64,000 bases of DNA, taken from NCBI GenBank assembly GCA_019914995.1, contig CM034133.1, forward strand, positions 4,774,001-4,838,000, in the 5' to 3' direction. The notes beneath the pieces were generated by a model that did not search any database, was not told the DNA's origin, and was given only the letters and a program-made list of their open reading frames with translations. The position numbers and the translations under genes are program-made. Below, in pieces: positions 37,501-47,260 of the stretch (positions are counted from its first letter, which is position 1; the number at the start of each line of letters is the position of its first letter). The DNA is from Acanthochlamys bracteata. Taxonomy: Eukaryota > Streptophyta > Magnoliopsida > Pandanales > Velloziaceae.

Positions 37501-40165
37501 GCATTTGATACAAAGTACATATAATAATTTGTACCATGGAGTGATCTGATGGTGTGCTTAGCAGTAGTCTTGGTAAAAAAACTGAAATACTAAGTTGGTA
37601 GCTCTTGCAGAATATTGATGAAGTTTTTTGGTCAAGATGATGAAATTAGAAGCTAGAAGCTGAACTAGAATGTTCAAAACTATGGTTTTTACTTCATTTT
37701 TTACCTTATCGGTTGTGGAAAAGCTAACCTGCACGATGAAGCAGTAGCAAATATCTATGTTGAGCTAGGGAAGACTGTATAGATAGTCGTAGAGGTGTTA
37801 TCAATTCAACGTTGCAGCTTGCCAAAAGTTGGAAGATAAGAGCTAGGTTAAGAAGGTCTGCAACCGAAACTTCCTAATTGCATATTCCTACAATTTTTTC
37901 ATTGTTTGTTCTACTTCATGTGCTCAGTTCCATTGTCATGTTTGAGTTTGTAGCTGTTTATGAGCAGCCTTTTAATTCTCATTTTAGAAATACTTACCAA
38001 TAAATATGTCTGCACCAGAAATATCGTCTCTACCTGAAAAGAGCACAGAATCATAACAGAAATGAGATGTATTTGGGAGGAACAACAGAAGGGCTGTATA
38101 GCTCTATTTCCTCAATTGATGGGCTTGATCTTCAGGCTCTTGCAGTATCAGGTCAACTCACACCTCAAAGTTTCTCAGCTTACCAAGCAGGGGCTAGACG
38201 AATGACAAATACTAGGATGGGCTTGCCTATTCCCGATCAAATTGATTTCTTAAATTATGACACACGAGTTGCAAATTCTAAGCCTGGCACTATACCAGGA
38301 CAAGATTGGAATACCAAGCATATGAATTTCCAAAGTGGAACCTCTAGGACCATAGAGCCGAGGAAAATTGGCCAACCACAACAAATGATGCAGTCATTAG
38401 GAGCTATTGGCTCCCAAATTACCCAAGGTACATCTATTTCACCAGATCCTTTGCCTGCATCAATAAGGGCGTCATTTGCTGGAGGCACCATTAGTGGTCA
38501 TCAGATCAACACGTTAAACATGCAAATGACTCAGAGGGGAGAATTTTCTCTTTCTCAGCAGCAAAATCTTTCACAAAATGGTATGTCTCAGCAAGTTAAG
38601 GGACGACTCCTGAATGGGATTGCAGAACACGATCTAAGTTTTTCATCAACCATGAAGCAGCAAGTACTTGCTAATGGTATACCCCACCAAACATTTAACA
38701 CAGGTAGGACTGTTACAGGCAGTAATTCCTCGTTATCTGGCAGCTATATGAGCACATCATATCCTGTCAATCCCCAAGCTTCATATTCTAGCATCCAAAA
38801 TGGTAGTGTGATTGAATCAGCAGGAGTTTTAAGCACAGGAGGGTCATCATATCTCAACTCAAGCACTATCTTACGGGAAGCTGTGCCAGCCTTTGGAAAA
38901 TATGAAGCTAATACCGTTGGATTGAATGGTTTGAATGACTTGCCTCCTAATTATGATCTCTTGACTGAACTTAGTCAGAATAAAAGCCAGGTTTGGAAGA
39001 AGCAGAGTGTGAATCTTCCTTACGAATCAGCTGAAGTCCTTGGATTGAACCAAAATGTTGATTTTAGTTCATCTCTGACCTCTAGCCAAGATCTAAATGC
39101 TGCTCTCAAGGATGGTAATGTGAAGAAAGCATTCACTGTTGACAAAGATATTTTTGCTAAGCCAGAGTTTGAGAATGGGAAGCTAGGCTGTTCCCCGCAG
39201 CAGAATGGATCTGTTGTCTTTGAGAACTCTGTTCGACTAAAGGCTGAAACCATACCAGAACTAAGTTATCAAGATTTGCCATTTTCTGAAGATATTTTCC
39301 CTGATGAGCTTATGAAAGTTATGGGCAAGCAGGTTGGTTTTAATATTATGTCTATGCATCTCCAATGATTTCGATATCTTACTGTTGGTAAATCTGTCAA
39401 CTTTATTTGGTGAAATTTTGATTAGGTCTAGGAAGTAATCTACATTTTAGCAGTATGAATTGAAAACTTAAAAAAAGTTGGTATTTAATTTTGACACTGC
39501 AGCTCATATGACCTGTTAAGTAGAGTTTTGTTCCGGTTGGATTTTCCAATTTCCATGATTGCTTAGAATAAGAGTTCATATTTTACTCACTTTCCTAAAA
39601 AAAACAAGATAGTATTTTCTTTTTGATATTTCATGGTTTCTTATTAAGGTGCTGCCTTATGTCAACTATCCTTATAGACTTGAAATTTTGACAGCTTTAT
39701 TTGAACAAAATTTGGTATTTTTGAAATGTGGCGGGTTCCAAGCCATCTAAACTAACTTGCAAAAAGTTAAGTATTGAGCTCTACGCTTCTTGTAGATCTC
39801 AACGAATAGGTAAATTACTTATTCTACCCTTGTTAGCTACTTGATTTGATGCATGTCTAAAACAGCCAACTGGTAAATAATTTTCCAAACAGACTCAGGC
39901 TTTCCAACTGTTTAGCATAGCTGTAGTTACCAAGATCCAAATTGTGCTTGAATATTGCTTCCTGTTACGACTAATGGTTTACGTGAAGTAGTCTGTAGCA
40001 AAAAGCATGTCGCTTGATCTCAAAACTTTCTATTTCTGAATGAATAACATTTGTGAGACATCTAATGATCTGGTTCCGGTTGGATTGTAGCAAGAAGGCG
40101 GGATTGGACAGGTGGACTCTGATTTCAACTTTGACAGCTTTCCTTTAGATAACATTCCAGTATAA
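34529..40165 (+). CDS. Type-B two-component response regulator (ARR1/ARR2-like)
   Basis: Six exons, 34529-34700, 35585-35737, 35823-36221, 36541-36617, 38019-39332 and 40091-40165, splice in frame to 729 residues. The receiver domain (about 32-145) has the acidic pocket D38-D40, phospho-acceptor D84 ([12 protein letters not shown]), MMSADD at 109-114 and K133 (LIKPVR). A basic signal (KNKKRK, about 193) precedes the GARP/Myb-like DNA-binding domain (about 217-280) with [20 protein letters not shown] and [20 protein letters not shown]. The long C-terminal part is rich in Gln, Ser and Asn and ends [13 protein letters not shown], a typical activation region. These proteins are nuclear factors activated by the cytokinin His-Asp phosphorelay. 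I chose the first ATG of two in tandem. The exon 4 donor is GC rather than GT. ARR1/ARR2 clade membership is likely but not proven. Confidence 0.95.
36618..38018 (+). other. GC-AG intron of the response-regulator gene
   Basis: The donor reads CAG|GCAAGT. The acceptor CCAG|AAATATCG is the only nearby one that gives the expected SHLQ-KYRLYL join in phase 0. The GT four bases further on (GTGAGC) would shift the frame. GC donors with an otherwise perfect consensus are a known minor class. Confidence 0.8.
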
Positions 40166-40698
40166 ACCTTCAACCTGAAAAGGAGCAAGCACTCCAAACT
40201 TCTTTGAAGTATCCAAGCACAGGACAATGGCGACAATCACATTTGTGACCTTGTTGCCCAAGTGCATTGAAGGGAAGATTCGACTTCCAGGGCCATGAAA
40301 TCCGTTTGTAAAGAACATTGCTGGAAGGTAAAGGCCGCTATGGATAGGCATGTCCGACATTCTTTATGACTCTTTTTCTAGGTTTTCTTAACAGGTGTGG
40401 ATTGTGTAGATTTGATTTGAACAGTAGGCAGGAAATTGAATGCGAGTCTCTACATAGTCCTTTCAACTTTTGTAAAGGTCTGCCAATTCCATTAACCTGC
40501 CTAGGAACTTTTAGTTACCTTGTACAGGGCCTATTACTTGATTGGTGCAGACAATAATTAATCATTTTGTTGATTGGTATGTTTTAACCTCTGTCTAACA
40601 TAATAATGCTTCTGTCATAAACGTCTTTAATTGTGGTCGTGTATAACAGGCATTTGAAGCAAGGCATTGGCAACCATGTCTTTTATGGTATGTGCTGA
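40166..40698 (+). other. 3' flank of the response-regulator gene
   Basis: Presumed 3' untranslated region and intergenic sequence up to the retroelement. No second gene seen. Confidence 0.4.
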
Positions 40699-40914
40699 TA
40701 CGATCCAACGGGATTGCAGCAGCACCAAGCTGAACGCTAAGTAAAGCTAGAACTAAATAAAAAATAAGACCACATTGTTGTTCCATAATGCAATGCTGAG
40801 TACTAGTACTTATTTATACTAGAGACTTCTCTAGGAAAGCTACTAGAGTTTATTTCTAAGTCTTACTGTCTAGAAATTTTAATTATAAGAAAAGACTAAT
40901 AATTTAGTGTCATA
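40699..40914 (-). mobile_element. Probable 3' LTR of the decayed Ty3/gypsy element
   Basis: On the minus strand it starts TGACACTAAAT and ends GGATCGTATCA, that is TG...CA. It carries TATAAATA (near 40812-40820) and an AT-rich tail like an LTR promoter/R region. It lies just downstream, in element sense, of the chromodomain-side coding remnants. I found no second copy, so the boundary is provisional. Confidence 0.5.
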
Positions 40915-42027
40915 ATGGGACTCCTGTCGACACACGGATAGCCTGGGTTGCACCTATCGTGAGGCCTTAAAAAATCCGGGTACTTCAGTGCCCGGGTGCC
41001 TCCCAGCCTCAAGGCCTTGGCTTCCAGGGCACAAGATGCAACCCTTGGGTGGTATTCGGCTGTGCCGTGGGCAATCGTTACGTCCCTCCTCCCCTGCTGC
41101 ATCATTGCCCTCCCTTTGAAAACCGGCATTGTCCTCTAGGCCTGAGACCTGTAAGGTATATGTAGGAGTAACTCACATGCTAAATCCAGGAAAATATGCT
41201 AGTGTCCTATAGGGGAAGGCTAAGCTTGTAAGCTGCGGGTCCGATTGATACGGTACACAAAATTTATACCCAAGCCTATGATAGTGCCTTTCCGCAATTG
41301 TTGACTGGCTGTGTGGCTGCAGTTTTGAGGAACACCCTATCACCTGATTTATAGTGCTTCTCTCTACAACGGTCATTGGGGAGTTTTCATCCTATTTTGG
41401 GCTCGGAGTAGATGAAACCAGAGCCCCTAAAGAATTTCATCTCTTTCATGTAGCAGGAATTCCAATTCATCTGACTTGATTTGTCCTGAGGAAAAGATAG
41501 TGGTGGAGGTGACCACCCTTAAACCGCTTCGAACAGTGAAAGTCTTGGTAGCCTAGTGAGCACTAATGTTTAGGAGTATTTGACCAATGCTGCTAATGTG
41601 CCCACTTTCTTGGATGTTCATCGGCAACACAGCTAACCCTTTGTTGACAACTTTCGACTACCCATCCGTTTGTGAATGTTATGCAGATGTGCAATGAGGT
41701 CCCTTGAAGGTGATGCAGCTCTTACCAAAACGAAATTAAAAACCCAGGACCCATGTCAGAGGCTATGGACGTCGGGCATCTATAGAGACGAACAATTTTC
41801 TTGCAAAATTCATGGACCACAACATTGGGTGTATAAGGGAGTCTCAAGAGAGCAAAGTGAGCATACTATACTTCGTTAAATGGTCAACGACAACCAAGAT
41901 TGTTTTTGTCATCGAATAGTTACAGCTCCTCAATGAAGTCTAGAGACAACAGACCATATCTTTTCGGAATTGGTAGCGGCTGCAAGAGCCCTACTACCTG
42001 TATGCATTTGGACTTAGCAAAGGCATA

Positions 42028-42032
42028 GGTAT
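42028..42032. repeat. TRIM target-site duplication (left)
   Basis: GGTAT directly before the left LTR; it is repeated at 42565-42569. Confidence 0.85.
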
Positions 42033-42564
42033 TGTTAAAGAATGGTTTATTCCACACTACTTATCAATGATCCTGAGATGATATTCATAAAGACTTGGGC
42101 TCACTCTTCTAATTGCCAATTGGTTTTGAGAAAAATTTTAAATTCATCACATAGTATCGAGCTGGGTTGGACCGAATCGATCCAAAATGTGGATTAAATC
42201 TAACTTATTATTTATATCTATTCAGAACTTTCATGGTCCGATTTATTATAAGGCCAAAATAGCCCTCTTCATTTCAGGATAGATAGCTCCGTTTCATTTA
42301 AAGGATAATTGTTCGTTATATTTTAGGGCAAATAATCTATTTCATTTCAGGACAAATCGTCCGCTTCATTCAATTCATTACAGGGTACGTAGCCCATATC
42401 AATTCAATTTACAAAAAGAAAAAAAAGCTCTGCTAGAGGACATGTGTTAAAGAATGGTTTAGTCCCACATTGTTTATCAATGGTCCTGAGATGATATTAA
42501 TAAAAATTTGGACTCACTCTTCTCATAGGCAATTGGTTTTGAGAAGAATTCTAAATTCGTCACA
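42033..42564 (+). mobile_element. TRIM retroelement nested in gypsy integrase
   Basis: The terminal direct repeats 42033-42151 (119 bp) and 42445-42564 (120 bp) both start TGTTAAAGAATGGTTTA and end TC(A/G)TCACA; they differ at roughly 15 positions. Just inside the left LTR is TAGTATCGAGCTGGG (42152-42166), a decayed match to the initiator-Met tRNA primer-binding site. Just before the right LTR is a purine-rich stretch (42416-42442). The 5-bp duplication GGTAT flanks it. The ~290-bp interior has no ORF and contains degenerate repeats of TTTCATTTCAGGA(T/C). These are the defining traits of a terminal-repeat retrotransposon in miniature. Orientation is taken from the primer-site position. Confidence 0.9.
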
Positions 42565-42569
42565 GGTAT
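42565..42569. repeat. TRIM target-site duplication (right)
   Basis: GGTAT, identical to 42028-42032. Confidence 0.85.
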
Positions 42570-43593
42570 TATAGGCTGCAACATAGCGTACAACGTATCC
42601 CGACATGTCCGACCAATAAAATTGTTGTGCTAGTTGGTAATCTCGTTCATTTCTTGATAATCGGCACAGAAATGCCAAGAACTGTTCTTCTTCTTAACTA
42701 GTAAGGAAGGAGAAGAAAAGCAGAACAACTCGATTTCATAATATTTGTGAGAGCATCTCGGTCACGATCCTTTCTATTTGTCTTTTATGTATTCAAAGCA
42801 TAATATGGTCTAATGTTTGCACGGAGCGATCATGATTCGAGTGGAACACTATGGTCAGACGATCGCTTGGGAGGCAGGCCTAGCCGCAAGCTTGTCAATT
42901 GCAACGCCCCTCTCTCTCGTATGCATATGCCATGCAACACAAATTTATGTCGAATCGTTGCCAGTTGCACACAACATCACTAAGGCTATCCTACTAGTGG
43001 ATTCCAAGTACCAAGTCTATTCCTCAGACTTGGTTATGCATCCACCACCAATTCAGCTCCTTGCACTGTACTTGGACTCCTTTTATAAACTATGCCATTG
43101 AAGTATGACCTCTCATCATGCAAGCTCGTCTTGAGGGGATGAACAATTGTTAGTTGCAAATGTAGGTTGGGAAAACACTCGGCTATGAAATTTATGGGTG
43201 CTTCCTAGTCAATTAGTATGAATAACTTTTGCTTCTTAACTTGCCCTATAGCTTGGATCGTCTGTGGTCCTACCAACCCATTTATAGCACTCGGGGACAA
43301 AGTAGCGCTTTCTGCCACTCGCTCTTCAGAAGCCTTTGGAAATCAGGTCCTTCCTCTCGTCAGCTTCATATATAGTAATTGAATACAATCGTGTAGTGCA
43401 CTTGTTCCCCTTTGTGATTGCAAAGATGCTGTCTGTAAAGCTAGGTCAGGACCGGATTGTCCGCCACATTATTGGTTAAACTTGGATTGGTGATTTTGTT
43501 TGAGCAGCACCTAGATGACTTGAAAGTTCATAGACTTCATAGTTATGACATCCATTGCAAGCCGCTTAAAAGACCCCTACAAAATCGGCTGAT

Positions 43594-43858
43594 TAGTGAG
43601 GCGTTTGGCTAAGCTTTTCAGAAAAACAATTTTTTAATTTTTTAATTTACATTTTTAAATACATTTAAAAAAAATATTTAGAAAATTTATTTAAAATTTT
43701 CAAATATATAAAAAATTATATATAGTAAGATTTTTTTATTATTTATTTTTATTATTTTTTAGATAAAAAAATAGAACTCATTTTTTAAGAAGAACAAAAA
43801 TATTTTTCGTTTTAAAAAAATTCTATTTTAAAAATACTCCTAAATGCCTCCTGGGTCA
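43594..43858. repeat. AT-rich MITE (GCGTTTGG family) in the gypsy remnant
   Basis: Left end GAGGCGTTTGGCTAAGCTTTT and right end TACTCCTAAATGCCTCC are inverted. It lies in the decayed gypsy element between the protease-like and gag-like parts and so inserted after that element. Confidence 0.7.
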
Positions 43859-44440
43859 GAATGGCAAGCGTGTATGCAATTCTCCAAAAGCCACCTGGTC
43901 ACACGAACTTGTTTGGGACAATTGATGCAAAGAGTAACTCATGTTGCCATATCCATACGGTGTAAAGGGTAAGGGTAAGACCTCTCGGAACTCTTTCCAT
44001 GTGTGTTGTGGGCAATCCCTCTCATAGCTTTGGTACCAATAGTTCGCTCCTCCTTGAAAATACATTATTGTAATGAATACTTGTTCCCATTCCAGTGTTT
44101 TTTTTTAATACTTGAAATACTTCTATACAGATGAAGCCATTCATGCGGTTCGTTTCCATCAAGGTGAGGAAATTTATGTTATTCTCGATTTGTTTGTGAG
44201 AATTGTTCTTGGTAAGGATTTCTGGGCTTAGGTGCTGCTGGATTGAGTTGTGGAATTGCATAGTAACTTGCAGGTGTTGGAGTTGTTTGCGAATTTTGAC
44301 CGTGGGAAGGTTTATGGCTTGGATTTGAGCTTGTTATTGTTGAACGCTCTTTTGGAGAGACGTTGGATATCAAAGAAAGCATCTGTAGTATTACTCGTGA
44401 TTTGTTGAAAGAAAATGAATCAGGTGGCATAGTAGACTAA

Positions 44441-45289
44441 ATCGAAGATCCGAAATCTGCATATTGTTGCCATAATAAAGATTCATGTTTCACCTTCTCA
44501 CCCAGATAAGTACAAGAATCGTTCTCTATAACAAACATATTAGGTTTTGAGTTATAATAATTAATATTTCTTAAAATAATAATCCTTAAAGAATTAGTCA
44601 ATACCAAACACAATATCTCGACAATAGTTATATATCATACTAGACTTTTTCTTTAGCTGGGCTTGGTTAAGACAGTTTCAGAGGTAGCGTAAGTGAAGTG
44701 AGGAATTCAGCATTCAAATACTTACAACAAAGACAAGGCAGAAGAACTAGTCAATTGAAAGAAAATTGAAAAATGTGTTTCATAACATTAGGCAGGAAGC
44801 TGCATAAACCTGATCATGTTGGGGAAAAACAAGTCTTTTAGGCAAAGAGATCACAAGGATCGTACACCTAGACAAAATTTGTAAAAGGAATGGCATTGTA
44901 AGGTCTTTTAAACAGGAGTGAACAAAATGGAATGAATTACAATCAGAACACCGCATAGAAAACAGCTGCTAGGTCTGATTACATGAACACTGCTTCCTAC
45001 AACTATATGTATACAACACTAGAAAATAAACTCTTCAGGAAATCGTTACTGACCAGAAAGTCATCTACCATATGTAAGATCATTTAACCTAGTGAATTCC
45101 CCATCAGAGAAGCAACTCAATCGGATAGATTATGCAAGTGAAATTCTACACTGCAAAACCTGACCTGGTAGAACCTTTTTGCATCATAGCAGAATCGACC
45201 TAATGGCTATTGGCACATTCTGCCTGTTGCAATACATCAGAAAACATGGTCAGCCAACAAAAGAGTCAACAGTAGAACTAGCACCGAGG
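44441..45289. other. Intergenic, 3' flank of the COBRA-like gene
   Basis: No coding or repeat recognised. 44900-45289 probably includes the 3' untranslated region of the minus-strand COBRA-like gene. Confidence 0.4.
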
Positions 45290-47260
45290 TCATTGGCTCA
45301 ACAGCACAAGAGCAAGCAGACAGATGAAAGTGACAACGCTCCCTGCAACCATTCTGTGTGCTCCACTCATCGGAATGAAGTCGGGGAGTGAGCACTCCTC
45401 CCCATTAAAGAACACCTTTTTTGGGAACCCATCACCTTCTACAACATTGATGCCTGGTGTCATCTTCTTAGTAAATGAAACCACAGACTGCTGCTTCCCT
45501 GGTACCCTCGGGTCATCTGGGTTCGTCCCGTTGGTCTCCCCAACAAGATAATTCAATCCGGGTAGGCCCTGCATGAAGATCGTATTATTTCCAACAGCAG
45601 TACCGTTGAATGAGTACATTGCCTCAAACCCATCATATGCCTTGTCCATCACCACAGCGGCAAACCAATCTGCAAAGTTGTCTTCATTCCAATTGAACAA
45701 CGTGACTCTCGCGGTCCATCCTTTTGAGTAGTCCGACAAAACATGCCAGTTAATGCTTATGCCGCAATTATCACTGCAAGGCATTGGCGATGGCACACTG
45801 AAATGCTGCAAAGACGCCCATTCAGTAGCAAGCCTGGTCCGGTTATCAAATGGCAGTAGCAACGCCTGTGGCGGCAATAACAATGCAGGTGCGCTTGCAT
45901 TGCAAGAACGGGGTAATCTAGCAGCAGGGCAGCCACAGGCGCATGTCTTGCATGGAACGACAGAGTCATTGTAGAAAGCAGAAAACGAAACGCAGCACTT
46001 GGGACTATACCCTTTAGGCTGGGAGATGTTGCAGACAACCTGCCAGCTAGCAATAGCCACAGTGGAAGAATCAAGCCCGCTAGGATCAGGCGTCACGGTC
46101 GGCGAAACCCTCATTGGCTGCCCGCAAATGTAGTCTGGGTTCATCGCTGCAGAACTGCCCGCGATCCTCCAGTTCTGTGGAGGGAAAAGCTTGGTCTTGT
46201 TGACATCTGGTGGCATTTTCATCACCTGAATCTGAAATGCAGAAATTGATTGCGAAGGATCCATCGACGGCGGCAGTATTGTTCCATTCCTGCAACAATT
46301 CGTAATCTTTCCAAGCTCAGTATCATTATACCTTCCCGGAGGGAGATCAACCAATGTCGGACGACGTTGACAGTTAAGCGCCTTGGAGAAATCGGTGTTC
46401 TGGTAGAACTGCGCTTGTGGACCGTTAATACAATCGATAACAGTTACCAGATTCGGGTAAGCTCCCTTCATTGTGTTGATGAACTCTCCCCTCATCCATT
46501 CCCAAGAAAGCCTCCAGTTGTCAAGCCTACCGAGATCGTTATGGTTCTGAATAGTCACCAAAGCCAAATAACTCGAGTCATAACTCTGCAACACATCGTA
46601 TGACATCGTTATATCGCCGGACCGCCGCGGCATAAACTTGACGCTTTCTCCGTCAGCCGTCGTCGTCAAATTATCTTTAAAATCCGGATTGAGAACACAA
46701 CAAGTTGTTATCACAGAACCGTTTCGAGTCACCGGCGGGCAAGATAACGAAGGATCTGAAAGAGATAAGGATTTCGGAAGCGGAGCGGTAGTGTTCGAAG
46801 CACCGAAAAGTGTTCCGATGAAACTAATCTCTGCTTCGATTTGAGTCAAGTCGCCGGCGGTAGCGATCGGGGTCTTGAGATCGGCATTGGGCGAGCCGGA
46901 GAAAGAAGTGGGAGAAGTCTGATTAGTCGAGTAGGGAAGATCTGAGCCGTCCGTTAAGACGGCGTTGGCGACGGAGACGATGAGCTCACGGTGAGAGAAA
47001 CCGATGAGGAGTTCCCATGAGTCGAGTTCGCGAGTTCCCGAGTTGAGAACGATGGCTGTTGACTGGAAACTGAACGGTTGGTCGGCGGGTGAAGTAAGGA
47101 ACGGTCGGATTCGTTTCCAGCTTTGTGCTGTGTAGGTTAGCTCAACGCCATTGCAGCCCAGTGAAGTTGCAGAAGTTGGAGATGGTGCACGTTGAGACTT
47201 CGATGGAGCTACTAGGAGAAGAAACAGAAAAATCAACACGACGAAGAACGACTTCGACAT
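45290..47260 (-). CDS. COBRA-like GPI-anchored protein (COBL7 group)
   Basis: A single uninterrupted frame from the ATG at 47260 encodes 656 residues. Upstream in-frame sequence has no ATG, and this start opens directly on a signal peptide (MSKSFFVVLIFLFLLLVAPS). The protein has the long N-terminal extension of the COBL7-11 group (about residues 25-190), the COBRA core with SGDITMSYDVLQSYDSSYLA and LSWEWMRGEFI, and the cysteine-rich CCVS motif at residue 422 (CCVSFSAFYNDSVVPCKTCA, then CGC). After PDFIPMSGAH it ends in a hydrophobic tail (about 638-656), as expected for GPI anchoring. Many NxS/T sites are present. COBRA-like proteins act at the cell surface in cellulose deposition and oriented growth. 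Lack of introns and length fit COBL7. No breaks are seen. Confidence 0.94.
   Translation of the reverse strand: MSKSFFVVLIFLFLLLVAPSKSQRAPSPTSATSLGCNGVELTYTAQSWKRIRPFLTSPADQPFSFQSTAIVLNSGTRELDSWELLIGFSHRELIVSVANAVLTDGSDLPYSTNQTSPTSFSGSPNADLKTPIATAGDLTQIEAEISFIGTLFGASNTTAPLPKSLSLSDPSLSCPPVTRNGSVITTCCVLNPDFKDNLTTTADGESVKFMPRRSGDITMSYDVLQSYDSSYLALVTIQNHNDLGRLDNWRLSWEWMRGEFINTMKGAYPNLVTVIDCINGPQAQFYQNTDFSKALNCQRRPTLVDLPPGRYNDTELGKITNCCRNGTILPPSMDPSQSISAFQIQVMKMPPDVNKTKLFPPQNWRIAGSSAAMNPDYICGQPMRVSPTVTPDPSGLDSSTVAIASWQVVCNISQPKGYSPKCCVSFSAFYNDSVVPCKTCACGCPAARLPRSCNASAPALLLPPQALLLPFDNRTRLATEWASLQHFSVPSPMPCSDNCGISINWHVLSDYSKGWTARVTLFNWNEDNFADWFAAVVMDKAYDGFEAMYSFNGTAVGNNTIFMQGLPGLNYLVGETNGTNPDDPRVPGKQQSVVSFTKKMTPGINVVEGDGFPKKVFFNGEECSLPDFIPMSGAHRMVAGSVVTFICLLALVLLSQ

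Larger units (their letters stand above)
40915..44440 (-). pseudogene. Decayed Ty3/gypsy retrotransposon (gag-pol remnants)
   Basis: Minus-strand remnants occur in gag-pol order. Gag-like sequence lies at 44065-43856 (GGANYWYQSYERDCPQHTWK). A protease-like segment lies near 43230-43150 (KLFILIDQEAPINFI). The start of reverse transcriptase lies near 42830-42640 (NVRPYYALNT; NSSWHFCADYQEMNEIT). Integrase spans about 42620-41450 (FYWSDM; GLLQPLPIPKRYGLLSLDFI) and a post-integrase segment about 41400-41180. Stops and frameshifts interrupt every domain. Reverse transcriptase passes directly into the integrase zinc-binding region at about 42630, so most of RT and RNase H is deleted. A TRIM is inserted in the integrase part. 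Only remnants are described; the element cannot be active. Confidence 0.8.

Noticed and set aside
42817-43101. 94-codon plus-strand ORF
   Set aside because: It lies antisense to the decayed gypsy element and has no family features.
45757-46844. Several ORFs of 60-120 codons on both strands
   Set aside because: They are other frames of the intact COBRA-like gene and have no family features.
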